NCBI GenBank assembly: GCA_027972325.1
Contig: JAPMOS010000008.1
Span: forward strand, 744,001-808,000
From: Paratrimastix pyriformis
Taxonomy: Eukaryota > Preaxostyla > Paratrimastigidae
Length of the DNA: 64,000 nt
Direction of reading: 5' to 3'
Both the position numbers and the translations under genes were made by a program. Positions 1 through 12,800 of this stretch are shown in pieces (position 1 is the first letter of the stretch; each line of letters begins with the position of its first letter). Under the pieces are notes generated by a model. The model was not told the origin of the DNA and did not search any database. It saw only the letters and a list, made by a program, of their open reading frames with translations.

Positions 1-66
1 CAGTCTTCTCACACCCACGGCCCATCCTCACCTCACCCGTCCCTTTTCCCCGCCGCTGCCCGGCAG

Positions 67-2789
67 CCGCTGTATTTTGCGGATGTCTGCGCAGGTCCTG
101 GTGGGTTCACGGAGTACCTGTGCTGGCGGACCAAGGGGTCGGCCGTCGGGTGGGGCTTCACCCTCCGAGGCCCCAACGACTTCAAGTTCGCGTGCCCTCC
201 CCCCCTCACCCCCTCACCCAAAATGGTGCCCATCGCGCGGGTGGGCTGTGGGGTGGTGGGAGCTGGGTCGAGAGGACGGGCGTGACGGTGCCATCGGGCT
301 GGAGGGCGGAGCTGCCGTGGCCGTGGCCGTGGCTGTGGTGGGCGTGCTGACGTCTGTGCGGGGGGCCTTGCGGGGCTGCAGGCTGGAGAAGTTCAACAAG
401 CAGTCGCCCCACCACAACTTCCACCCCTACTACGGCCCTCACGACGATGGTCAGCCCTCCGGCCCCTCCCCCCCATCCTCGCCCCTTCTCGCCCTCCAGG
501 CGGCTCTGCTTGCTCACAGGTTTCGGGGTGGCGCGTCTGTTGGCATGCGGGCGGGCGGGCGGGCGGGCGGGCGGGCGGGCGGGCGGGCGGGGGCAGGCGA
601 CGTGACCAACCCCGACAACGTGAGCGGCTTCCTGGGGCTGATCGAGCAGCACCGGCCGCAGGGGCTGGACCTCTTCGTGGCCGACGGGGGCTTCAGCACG
701 GAGGGCCAGGAGAACCGCCAGGAGCTGGTCATGCGCCAGCTCATCCTCTGCCAGTTCCTCATCGGCCTGGGCGTCCTCAGGCAGGGTCCGCCGCCACTGC
801 CCAGCCCGTCCCCACTGGGCTGACCTCGGCGGGTCGGATGATGGACAGGGGGCAGCTTCGTGTGCAAGATCTTCGACAACTACCTGCCCTACACGGTGGA
901 GCTGCTCTTCATGATGGGGCTCCACTTCGCCTCGGTCACCGTCATGAAGCCCCTCACCAGTCGCCCCGCCAACTCCGAGCGGTCCGCCAGGCCCCTCCCC
1001 CTCTCTCCACCCCACCCACGCGCTTTGTGGGAGCCTCTCCCCGTTCGTCCACCACCTGATGTCCCCTGGGTGGCGCGGGGCGCGATGCTGGCCACCTTTT
1101 AGGTACCTGGTGGGGCAAGGCCTGCTGCGGCGGAGCCCGCCCGTGGTGGGTTACATGCGCCACGTCAATGGCATCTTCAACGACCTCCAGGCGGCCATCA
1201 GGGCAAACGTCGACACGGCCCGCCTCACCCCACGGTCTGGCGCACATGTCCCGCCACGCCCCGCCGCCACCCCTCTGCCATCGGCCGGGATCGCTCACTG
1301 GGATCCGGGGGCCATCGCTGCCGTGGCGGGGTCTGATGGCGCGGGGCAGGGAGCCCGTGCACCTGTTCCCCCCGGAGGCCATCGGGGGCGGCTTCCTCGA
1401 GTACATCCGGCGGACCAACATCCGCATCGCCCAGCAGCAGCGGGCCGCCCTGGAGGAGCTCATCAAGTACATCCGCGACCCGTCCGTCCCGCCCGCCCGC
1501 CCAGCCCGCCAGGCGCCGAGCCCCGCCCATCGGGACGTTCGACTTGACCCCACGCTGCCGCTGGCTGCGGGATGTGTGTATGCGTGTGGCGACACAGGAC
1601 GCTCCAGCCGGTCCAGCAGGCGACCATCCAGGAAGACTGCTACCAGATGTGGGGCCTGCCCGTCTGCAGGCCACCCCACCCCCTCTCTGCCTCCCTGCCG
1701 ATCGTGGCCCCATCGCCCGACCTGACCTGACCTGACCTGACCTGACCTGACCTGACCTGACCTGACCTGACCTGACCTGACCCGACCCGACCCGACCCGA
1801 CCCTACCCGACCTGACCCGACCTGACCTGACCCGACCTGACTTGACATGGTCTTTTTCTTGTTCATTTGGCGTGGACACTGCGGCAGCCCCTCCGCCGCA
1901 ACCAGAGGGCGGCCATCGCACCGCCACCCTCGGCACGGCCCCCTCCGCCAGCCACCTCGACCGGCCCGCCGGCCACGGAGGGCCGCCCGCAGGACGGCCG
2001 GAGCAGCATGTACCGGGGCGACAACCCGTACGACGGCCCCTCGCCCTTCGCGCCCCCCGTCCAGCCCCCGGACATCTCCGCCGGCGCGGCCGCCGTGGAA
2101 TCGCCCGCCCCCACGCCCTCCCACCCGTCTCCCCAGCAGCCGCCCCCGTCGCAGCCCAAGCCGCGCCCGGCCCCCCCAAAGCTGCTCCAGCTCAACTCGA
2201 AGGCCCTCGAGGAGGCCGCGAAGCGGGCCGCGGCCGTCAACGAGCCCGCCAAGCCGCCCCCAGTCGAGCCCATGACCCAGAGCCTCAACCTGGCCCTCGA
2301 GGGCATCGGCCGGCACGCCCGCAACCCCACCATCAACGAGGCCGAGCCATCAAGCTCCCCGCCGCGCTCCGGTAAGCGCGCCCGGGTGGAGAAGCCCCAA
2401 CCCCAATGGGGCCAGCCTCAGCCCCCCCAGGCCCAGGCCCAGGCCGTGACCGCTCAGCAGCAGCAGATGCTGATGGGCCAGCTGACGGCCCCGCAGATGC
2501 AGATGCTCACCCCCCAGCAGCAGCAGCAGCAGCAACTCTTCCAGCAGCAATTCGCACAGCAGCAATTCGCACTGCAACAACCACAACCACAACAGCCCGC
2601 ACAGCAGCGGGGGATGTCTGTGGTGCCGATCATGACCGCCCCCACGGCCGTCCGGGCCGCGCCCGGCTCGGCAACAGTCGCTCCCCCGGCCTCGCCGGCC
2701 TCCCTGAAAGCCGGGCCCCCTGTGGCTCTGCCGGGCCAGAAGAAGAAGGTCATCGTCGACGACGACGACGGGGACAGCGACGAGGCCCC

Positions 2790-2824
<35 letters not shown>

Positions 2825-2901
2825 CCGCCCAGCAGCAGCAGCAGCAGCAACAGCTCGCCCAGCAGCAACTCGCCCAGCAGCAGATGCGGATGCTTGCCAT
2901 G

Positions 2902-2932
<31 letters not shown>

Positions 2933-3675
2933 TGGGCCCGGGGGTGGGGGGGCCCAAGTTCCCGGCCCTGTCCCAGCAGCCGGGGATGGGGGGCATGCCG
3001 CCCATGGGGGGCGTCATCATGGGGGGGATGCAGGTCCGCACGGGCGCCTCGATGCCGCCTGGCGGGGTGCAGCCGTACGCCATGTCCGCTCCGGGTCAGT
3101 GGAGGCCCTCGCCTCTGCAGCCGCAGCTGCAGCCCGCCGGGGGCGAGGAGGACGAGGAGGACGAGGAGGAGGACGAGGAGCCCCTCCAGCAGCAACCTCC
3201 ACGGGCCGCCTTCCCGTACAACTACCCCGGCCAGCCCCAGGCCGCCTTCCGCCCGGGGGGCTTCCCTGCGCCGGCGCCCATGTACAACCCGGCCATGGGG
3301 CCCCTCCCCGGCCAGATGATGTCCCCCGGGGCGGTCCCCCCTCAGGCCCTGCCGGGCGGTCCGCGGCCCCTCTACCAGCCCCACTTTTTGGCCGCTGGGG
3401 TACCGCCCCCGGCTGGGCTCGCCGGCGTCCCTCCTCCGGCCGGCCTGCGCCCCGTCACGCTGGGCGCGGCCCCCCTCATGCCGGCCTCCCCCATGGCCAT
3501 GCCCCCTGGCGCGGCGCCCCGCCCCCCGGGTGCTGCCCCATTGCCACCCGGGTTGGCCGGTGGCCCTCCGGCCATCGCCCCGGGTGGCGGGTTTTTGCTG
3601 CCCCCGGGAATGGCCCAGCCCAGCGTCCCGGTGCCCCCTGGTGCTCGCCCCGTGGTGATGATGCCCCCTCATTAA
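67..3675 (+). CDS. CMTR1: mRNA cap1 2'-O-ribose methyltransferase, 3' part (5' end outside window)
   Basis: FtsJ/RrmJ-type AdoMet-dependent enzyme that methylates the 2'-O of the first transcribed nucleotide of capped mRNA, in the nucleus. Exons 67-185, 382-449, 597-785, 849-981, 1103-1234, 1350-1481, 1598-1661, 1888-3675, all phase-consistent; bases 1-66 are the end of an intron. Motif [16 protein letters not shown] and LRGPNDFK lie in the first visible exon, [16 protein letters not shown] carries the catalytic Asp, GGSFVCKIF the catalytic Lys, and [16 protein letters not shown] follows. The N-terminal part with the first catalytic Lys is not in the window. After the methyltransferase and a helical region ending in CYQMWGLP comes an exon of 596 codons, rich in Gln, Pro and Met with runs of Q and E/D, which metazoan CMTR1 lacks. 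The WW domain of animal CMTR1 is not seen. Family call is secure; the role of the tail is unknown. Confidence 0.9.
1717..1843 (+). repeat. (CCTGA)n intronic pentanucleotide array
   Basis: Tandem CCTGA units drifting to CCCGA at the 3' part, filling the middle of the CMTR1 intron 1662-1887. It has no coding role; the CMTR1 frame resumes at 1888. Confidence 0.9.
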
Positions 3676-3893
3676 AGGAACGGAATCATTCCCTTTTTCC
3701 CCGATCTTCTTCCTTCCACCTTTCTTCTCCCATCGTCCCCCGGCCAACACGTTTCCCCCAACAAGAGACGACGCAGGGCAGGCCGTCAAATCCCTGTCAA
3801 AGCAAACCGATCCGCAGGGCCGTCAGCCTCTCCGTTCCATTCAAAAGCATCAAGTTTTTTTCCGAGCCGCTTCCCTCGAAACACTTGATTGCC
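3676..3893. other. intergenic spacer, CMTR1 to ARM/coiled-coil gene
   Basis: 218 bp with much lower GC than the flanking coding interior, containing CT-rich tracts (3686-3760) and T runs near 3857. It should hold the CMTR1 3' UTR and the promoter of the next gene. I see no TATA box or polyadenylation signal I would defend. Confidence 0.5.
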
Positions 3894-6800
3894 ATGGAAG
3901 GGGCTGCACAACAGCCAGTATCCCTGCAGGCTTTGCTTGTCACAATGAGTAATCCCGAAACACGGAGCGAACCCTTAAAAATTCTCTGGATGGCAACACA
4001 GCAAGGTCCGGTTTCTTCAGAAATCCAAGAGAGAAAAATGCATTGTTTAACTTGCGAGTAGACGATGTTCGCCGGGAATTCCGCGAACTTGGTGGCATCG
4101 AACCCATTCTGGAGATTCTGTGTGCCGAAAACGTTCCCCGAGAAGAGAAGGTTCTCGCACTGCGAATCTTATGCAACCTTTCGTTCGATGGTTCGCATGC
4201 ATGGACATCATTTTTCATTTCGCCCTTCTCACTGCTGGCATTTCTCCCCCCAAGATGAAAACAACGTGGTCATCCGAGCGCTCAACGGAGTGGGCCCGAT
4301 CCTTTCCTGCCTCCAGCCGGCGACCGATATTGACACCACCCGCGCGGCCCTGCGGACCCTCTGCAACCTGTCGATCAACGAGTCCAACAAAGACGAGATC
4401 CGCTCCCTGGGTGGGATCCCCGCCATCTTGGCCTGCCTCGACTCGAGCGACACCAAGACGCGCCGTGACGCCCTCCGAACCCTCTGCAATCTCTCGATTA
4501 ACCGTCCGTCCTCCTTTTGCCGGGGATTGCTCAGCCCCCCCCCCCCCCCCCCCCCCCCCCGTGATGCCCGGCCTCATTCACCCCGGCATCCTCTGGGCCC
4601 GTCTCTTCTTCTGCGCCCACCCCAGCCGAGAACAAGGCGGAAATCGTGCAGATCGGGGGCCTCCAGCCCGTCATTTCCTGCCTGACCCACGGGGATGTGG
4701 AGGTGCGCAAGTACGCCCTGGCTTCGCTGATTAACCTCTCCTCCGACGGTCCGGCCCGGCCGCCTCCCCCGCTGGGCCACCCACCCCCTCGCCCTTCATC
4801 TCCCACGATCATCCCTTTTCCGCTCGGACCCATGTCGCCGGTTCCTGCTTGCCCTTGCCCTTGACCCGTGCAGAGTCGAGCGGGGACGTCATCCGCGAGC
4901 TGAACGGGCTGGGCCCCATCCTGGAGCGGTGCAGCGAGCAGGACATCGAGGCCCGCCGGTTTGCCCTGCGCTCGCTGTGCAACCTCTCCATCAGCCGTCC
5001 GCAGTGCCCCCCCCCCCCCCGCGATCCTCGCTCCCATTGCTCATCTGGGTGTCCCCGCTCTCTCCCTGGCCGCCCTCGCAGCGCCCAACAAGGTGGCCAT
5101 CGGGGAGCTGGGCGGCATCCCCGTCATCTGCGCGATCTGCTCGCAGAGCGACGACGGCGAGCTGCGGTGCTACGGGCTGGCCACCCTGATGCACCTGGCC
5201 CTCAACGAGCAGAACAACACCGCCATCTGCCGGGCGGGCGTCCTGCCGGCCGTGCTGGACCACCTCGGGGCCGAGGACCCCGACACCCAGCGGTGCGCCC
5301 TGGGGGCCCTCTCCGTCCTCTGCAGCAACGGTCGGCTTCTGCAACCCCCTCCAGCCCCTCCCCACCAGCCCCTCCCCTCCACCTCCACCCCGCCGCCTGC
5401 GGTCTCACCCCCGGGTCGGCGGGGTTTTGTCTGACCTGCAGAGGAGGCCCGCCAGGTGGTGCTCCAGAGCCAGCGGGTGCCGGACATTGTGGCCCAGCTG
5501 GCCACGGACGACCTGACGGGGCAACGCCACGCGGTGCGGACGGTGCTGCACCTGATGGACAGCGAGGCCCTCGTGGCCGAGCTGCACCGGCACAACGCCT
5601 TCCAGTTGGTGGCCCCCTACTGCACCAGCCCCGACAGCGAGTCCAAGCACCTCGCCGCCGAGATCTTCCTGCGCCTCTCCCAGACCGGTCCGCGCCCCGC
5701 CCCTCCCCCGCCGGCCCCTGACGGCACGGCTCTTGCGGGTCTCATTTGGGGTCGTTTGGGGGCCGCAGAGGCGTGGCGGTCGATGGTGACCGGGGACAAC
5801 CTGAGCCTGCCCCCCATGTACAAGAGCCTCTTCGTGGACGAGGAGGCCCAGCGGGGCCAGGCCCAGGCCGCCCTGCGCGAGGCCATCCTACAGGAGCAGC
5901 AGGCCGAGGCCGAGGCCGAGGCGGAGCAGCCCCCCGAGGCCGAGCCCGAGCAGGGCCCCACCTCGGACCATGAGGGCGCCCCCCAGCAGCCCGCCGACGT
6001 GGCCTTCAACCCGGCCGAGACGCCCCGCTCGGCCCCGCCCCACCCCAGCGCCGCCGGGAGCGGCCTATCGCCCCAGCTGCGCTCCGACGAGGAGGGCACG
6101 CCCCTCCGCCCACGGCCGGCCCCCGTTTCCAGTCCGTCGCCGCACCCGCACCCCGCACCCGCCCCTCGACTGGACGCCCCTCATCGGCCCGATCGGTTGA
6201 CGTGTCGCTGTGGGCGTGTGCGATAGGCTCGGGCTCGCCCGGGGCGGGGCCCGACGAGGACCGGATGTACCGGGAGACCATCAACCAGCTCCAGCGCCAG
6301 GTGCAGGACCTCAAGGCCCAGCGGGCCGCCCTCGCCCAGCAGCTCCAGGAGGCCCGCCAGCAGGACCGCCAGTCGCCCCGCCCCCGCAATGGTCCGCGCC
6401 ACCTCGCCAGGATCCCTTTTCTTTGTCGGGGCGGAGGGAGGGGAGGCATGCGTGGCCATGCCGGCTGCTCTGCTTCATCACCCCGACCCCCGACCCCCGA
6501 CCCCCGATCCCCCGACCCCCGACCCCCGACCCCCGATCCCCGATCCCCGACCCCCGACCCCCGACCCCCGACCCCCGACCCTCTCCTCCCGGTGGCAGCG
6601 GAGCTGGAGGGGCTCCTGAAGGCCGCCCAGGACGAGCTCGCCCGCACCAAAGGCGACCTGGAGGCCCTCCAAGCCGCCCAGGTCCGGGCCCGCACCCCAA
6701 AGCGAAGCCCATCCGCCCAAGCCGCGCCATGGCCTCGTGATGACGCTCACCCCCTCCCCATTCCATTCCCCCCGGGCAGCATGCGTACCCCGACTCGAAG

Positions 6801-9800
6801 GCCGAGCTGGCCGAGCTGCGCGAGGAGGTGGCTCGCCTCCGGAGCGAACTGCAGGTTGCCGGTCCGCTTGCTCATGTCCCACATGCCCACATGCCCACAG
6901 GCCACCGACCGCATGCCGACCGGCCCGATTGATGCGCCCTTCCGTCCGGCGCCGCCCAGGGCCCGCGGGGGAGCCGATGGACGTGCAGTCGCTTGTGGCC
7001 CAGCTGGAGAACGCCCGGGCCATGAGCGACTCGCTGCAGGCCGAGGTGCGCGAGCTGGAGCAGGCCCGCAAGGGCCAGACGGCCCTCCTCAAGCGCCAGG
7101 GGGCCGACCTGGAGCAGCTCCGGGCCGCCCACGAGCAGCTCAAGGGCAGCCACGGCGCCCTGGGCGAGGAGGCCGAGGCGGCTCGGTCCAAGGTGGGCCA
7201 GCTCGAGGCCGAGCTCGCCAGCCAGCAGCGCAGCGCCGCCCTGGCCCTGGCCGCGGCCGAGGACCGCTACGCCACGGCCCAGCGGCAGGTGGAGGTCCAG
7301 GCGGCCTCGATCGCCACCCTCGAGGCCACCCGGGTGCCCGGCGAGGCCCACCAGCGGGCCCTGGACGAGCGCCAGGCCCAAGTCGACGAGCTCCGGGCCC
7401 AACTCGAGGGCCTCGCCGCCGAGGCGGACCAGCTCAGGGGCGACCTGGCCCACGCCCGCCAGGACCTCGCCGCCGCCAGCCAGCGCGAACATGAGGTCTG
7501 GGCCGGCCCGACCCCGGGGCCAGCGGTTGGGGTGGGAGGGCGCGGGTGTGTGTGGGACCATTCCATCGCAGCGGCATGACCCTTCGTCCGACCCGGGGGG
7601 TGCCTGGACTCGGCCGAGGGCAGGGTGTGGGCAAGGTCGCCGTGCTGGAGCAGGAGCGGCACACCCTGCAGGCGGCCGCGCAGGACGACCAGCTGCTGGG
7701 GCAGCGCCTGAAGGAGGCCGACCTGGTCCACCAGAGCGACATGGCCGAGCAGCTCCGCCTCCAGCAGCGTGTTGAGCAGCTGGGCCGCGACCTCACCCAG
7801 GCCACCGCCCTCGCTGCCCAGGAGCGGGCCGCCTTCGAGAAGTCCGCCCAGACCGCGGGCACCCTGCGGGAGGAGCTGACCGCCACCCAGGAGCGCGAGC
7901 GCCAGGCCACGGACAAGATCGGGGCCCTCGAGCGGGAGCTGGAGGCCCTCCACAAGACCCTCGCGGCCACCAGCCCCGCCTCGCAGGTGGCCGAGCTGCA
8001 GGCCCAGCTGGAGCGCCAGCGGGCCGAGCACGAGCAAATCTGCACTGCCGCCGAGGAGCGCCGGGCCGCCGAGGCACAGGCCCACAAGTCCGCCGCCGAT
8101 GCGGCCGAGGCCGTGGCCGTGGCCAACCAGGCGGCCCTGGCCGAGCGGGCGGCCCAGCTCGCCGACCTACAGGCCCAGCTCCACTCGGCCCAGGAGCGCG
8201 AGGACGAGGCCACCCGCAAGATTGCGGCCCTCCTGCGTGAGGTGGCCGCCCTGCAGCAGCAGCCCACTGAGGCCGCCCTGGCCGACCTGCGTACCCAACT
8301 GGCCGCCGCCCAGGCGCAGGCCGAGCGGCTGCAGGACCAGCTGGTCGAGGCCCAGCGGGCCGGCATGCAGCTCCGCAACGACCAGCAGACCGCCGAGGAG
8401 CTGGCCCAGGCCCGCCTCCAGGCGGCCGCACAGACGGCCAGCCACTGGGAGGCCCAGGCCCGCCAGGCCGAGGGCGACTTGGCCGCGGCCGAGGGGCGCG
8501 AGGCCGAGGCGGCCCTCAAGATCGGCCAGCTGGAGGCCGAGGTGGCCAGCCTCAACGCCACCCTCTCCGCCAGCGCGCCCGGGGCGGAGCTGGTGGCCCT
8601 GCGGGCCCAGCTGGAGGAGGCCCAGCGCGCCCACCAGGCCGCCCTGGGCGATGCCGAGGCCCGGGCTGCCCACGAGCAGGCCGAGGGCGATGCCCAGCTG
8701 GCCGCGGCGGCTGCCCGGCAGGTGGGGCTGGAGCATCAGTTGCAGGACCTTCACGGGGCCCAGGCCCAGACCCAGGCCGAGCTGGCCGCCACCCAGGAGC
8801 GCGAGCGCCAGGCCACGGAGAAGATCGGGGCCCTCGAGCGGGAGCTGGAGGCCCTCCACAAGACCCTCGCGGCCACCAGCCCCGCCTCGCAGGTGGCCGA
8901 GCTGCAGGCCCAGCTGGAGCGCCAGCGGGCCGAGCACGAGCAAATCTGCGCCGCCGCCGAGGAGCGCCGGGCCGCCGAGGCCCAGACGGCCGATGCGGCG
9001 TCCCGCGAGCACCAGAGGCGGGCCGGGGAGCTCGAGGACCGCATCCGCCAGCTGGACGAGGACCGCCGCGGGCTGCTGGCCGACCTGGCCGCCACACGGG
9101 ACCGCGAGGCCGAGGTCCGTTTCTGCTGCTGTTGGGGTGGTGGATGGGCGGTGGGTCCCGGGCAGAGGCCGCCTTTGGAACGGATGGTAGCGGGCCTGGG
9201 GGTGGACCTGGAGATGCGGTCGCTCACCCGCCTGCTCTGCTGGCCGGCACAGGGCGTGGCCAAGATCGGCCAGCTCGAAGCCGAGGTGTTCTCCTCCCTC
9301 GCCCTCCCCCTCCCTCCGCCATCTCCTCGCCTCCCCTCCCCTGCCCTCCCCTCCCTTTCTGCCTCTTGGGCTCCCCTCCCTTTCTGCCTCTTGGGCTCCC
9401 CTCCCTTTCTGCCTCTTGGGCTCCCCTCCCTTTCTGCCTCTTGGGCTCCCCTCCCTTTCTGCCTCTTGGGCTCCCCTCCCTTTCTGCCTCTTGGGCTCCC
9501 CTCCCTTCTGCCTCTTGGGCTCCCCTTCCCTTCTGCCTCTTGGGCTCCTCCCTTCTGCCTCTTGGGCTCCCCTCCCTTTCTGCCTCTTGGGCTCCCCTCC
9601 CTTTCTGCCTCTTGGGCTCCCCTCCCTTTCTGCCTCTTGGGCTCCCCTCCCTTTCTGCCTCTTGGGCTCCCCCTTTCTGCCTCTTGGGCTCCCCTCCTTG
9701 CTCCCCTTGGGCTCTCGGCTCCCACTCAACTCACCGCCTTTCTGCCTCTCCGCGCCGCCCAGCTGACGGCCGCGCTGACCGAGGTGCAGGGCCAGGTGGC

Positions 9801-12800
9801 CTCCCAGGAGAAGGCCATCGCCCAGGTGGCCGCCGAGAAGAAGGGCGCCATCGACGAGGGCCAACGGGCCATCGCCGGCTACCAGGCCGACCTCGACAAG
9901 GCCCGCCGCACCGTGGGGGCCCTCGAGGGCCAGCTGCAGGACGTCCGCGCCCAGCTGGCCGCCGCCCAGGAGCAGCTCGCACAGACCACCGAACGCGAGC
10001 GGGAGGTCCGCCGGCCCCCCGCCACCCCCCCACCCCCCCACCCCGGATCACCCCCCGTCCTGGCCTTTGCGCCGCCCCTTGTGCCCCTCGTCACGCTCTT
10101 CCCGAACAATCTCCGGGGCGGCGGTTTGGCTGGGCAGGGCGTCGGCAAGGTCGAGACGCTGCTGCGCGAGGTGAGCAGCCTCCAGGAGACCCTGGCGGCC
10201 ACCCCCGGGGAGCCCCAGCTGGCCCTGGTGCGGGAGCAGCTGCGCCAGTCGGAGGCCCGGGCCCAGACCCTCGGCGCCCAGGCCGACGGGGCCCGGACGG
10301 CCCTGGAGGAGCGCGACCGGCGCCTGGCCGAGCAGCGCCTGGCCGCCGACCGGCAGGCGGAGGCCCTGCGGGCCGAGGTGGACCAGTGCCACCAGGCCCT
10401 GGCCGCCATGAAGGACGAGCTTGCCGCCACGGCCGAGCGGGAGCGCCAGGGGGTGGCCAAGTGCGGGCAGCTCGAGGGCGAGCTGGCCGTCCTCAACCAG
10501 ACCCTGGCCGGCACCCCCACCGAGCAGGCTCTGACAATGCTCCGCAGCCAGCTGGCCGAGAGCGGCGACAAGCTGGCCGCAGCCGAGCGGCGCCTGGTGC
10601 AGGTCTCCTCCGAGGCGACCGAGACCCGGGTCCTGCAGGAGCGCCTGGCCGCCGGCCAGAAGGCCCAGGCCGAGGAGCGCATCGCCCAGCTCGAGCAGGA
10701 CGCCCACGACCTGCAGGCCCAGCTGGAGGCGGCCCTGGGCCGCGAGAAGGACGCCACCCACCGGATCGGGCTGCTCGAGGAGGAGCTGGCCACCCAAGGG
10801 CGCTCCGACGCCCAGACCAGCCAGACGGCCGCCGAGGGGCAGCGTCGCCTGGCTGAGGCCACCGCCCAGTTGGCCGCCGCCCGGCGCCAGGCCGACGAGG
10901 CCCAGGCCCAGCGGCAGGCAGCCGAGGAGTCCCTCCGCGCCGCCCAGGCCGAGCGCGACCAGGCCCGCAAGGAGGCCCAGGAGCAGGCCGCCGCCGAGGC
11001 GGCCGCCCAGGGCCGCTGCGACAAGCTGCGCGAGGAGGTGGCGGCCGTGACGGCCCGCGAGGAGGACGCCACCCGGAAGATCGCCGAGCTGCAGGACGAG
11101 CTGGCCACGGTCCTGGGCCAGCGCTCCGCGGCGGGCGAGTCGGCGGCCACCCTGACGGCCCAGCTGGCCGAGCGGGAGGCCCGCCTGCGGGAGGAGGTGC
11201 GCCAGCTGACCGAGACCCGGGCTGCCCTGACCCAGGACCTCGAGGCGGCCCGGGCCCAGCTTGCCCAGGGCCAGCTGGAGCTCTCCCAGGAGGCCGAGGC
11301 CCACCGGGGCACCAAGCAGACCCTGGCCGAGGTGCAGGAGCGCTACCAGCGCATGGTGGCCACCCTGGGGGACACCAACGCCACCTTGCAGGAGACCGAC
11401 GCCCGCGAGCGGGACGCGGCCGTGGTGATGGCCGCCCTGCGCCAGGAGCTGAGCATCCGCGACCAGCACGTCGACAGGCTGACGGCCGAGGGGGCCGCCA
11501 AGAGCCGCCGCCAGCTGGAGGTCGAGGCCCAGGTGGCCCAGCTGACGGGCGACCTCGAGGAGGCCCGCCAGGCCGCCCAGCAAGCCCAGGCCGAGGCCAC
11601 CCAGCTGGCCGGCCAGGTGGGCTCCCTCCGCGACGACCTACGCCAGTACGAGGCCCTCCGCCAGGGCGAGGCCGCGGCCCGGGCCAAGATCGACTCCCTC
11701 GAGCGCGAGATCGGCCGGCTGGCGGCCGCCGACCAGGCCCGGGAGGTGGAGCTGGCCGAGGGCCGGGCCGCCAAGGCCGAGGTGGGTCTGCTCAAGGGCC
11801 AGCTGGCCCAGGCCGACGAGCGCGCCAACGAGCGGCTCCTCGCCCAGGTGGCCCAGCTGACGGCCACCCTGCACGAGCGCCAGGACCAGCTCGTGGCCGC
11901 CCAGGGCCAGCTGCAGGAGCTGCAGGTCAGCTCGAAGGCCAAGATCGGGGCCCTCGAGGAGGAGGTGGCCCGCCAGACCAAGTACTCCGAGCAGGAGGTC
12001 GCCCAGGCGCGCGCCGGGGCCGCCCAGGCCTCCGAGGCCACCCAGGCGGCCACTGACGAGGCCCGCCGGACCCTCGAGGCCCAGCAGGCCGCCACGGCCG
12101 AGCTGCGGGCCGCCCTGGAGGCCCAGACCAAGCGGACGGGCGAGCTGGAGGAGGCACTGAAGCAGGCCCAGGCCGACCAGGCCACCGCGGCCCAGCGGAT
12201 CGACCAGCTCAACCAGGAGCTCCGCACCACGATCGGCTTCTCCCAGGGCGAGCTGCGCGAGTCCGAGGCCAAGGTCCAGGCCGCCCAGGCCGCCCGCCAG
12301 GAGGCCGCCCAGCGCTGCGAGGCCCTCGACAAGGAGCTGGCCCAGTGCCACGAGCAGCTGGCCAAGGTCGGCCGCACCTCTTGCCCCGCTGCCCACCCCC
12401 ACTGCCCGTCCTTGCCCCGCTGCCCCGCATCAAGATCGGGAAGGAGACTGAGGGTGACGGCACTCGTGGATGGGGTCAATGACCTTGGCTTGACTTCTCC
12501 CTGCTGTGCGGGCTGTGTGTGTGCGTTGGGTCGCCCAGGAGGCGCACGCGGCCGACCTGATGGTCGAGCTTGGGGCCGTCAAGCAGGAGCTCGAGGCGGC
12601 CCGGGCCAAGATCCGGGCCCTGCAGGAGGAGCTGCGCACGCAGATCCAGTACGGCCAGCAGGAGACCGACGGCTACCAGAAGCAGGTGGCCGAGCTGACC
12701 GAGGCCCTGCGCCAGGCGGGCGAGGAGGGCAAGCAGGCCCTGGCGGCCCAGATCGCCCTCGAGGAGAAGATCGTCGAGGTGACCTCGGGCCGGGAGAAGT

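Noticed and set aside
206-1015. Long minus-strand open frames opposite CMTR1 and the coiled-coil gene
   Set aside because: High GC makes all six frames open. Their composition is the shadow of the sense codons (Arg/Gly/Trp-rich), with no motif.
9353-9712. CRISPR-like array
   Set aside because: Units are contiguous 25-mers without spacers, inside an intron of a eukaryotic gene.
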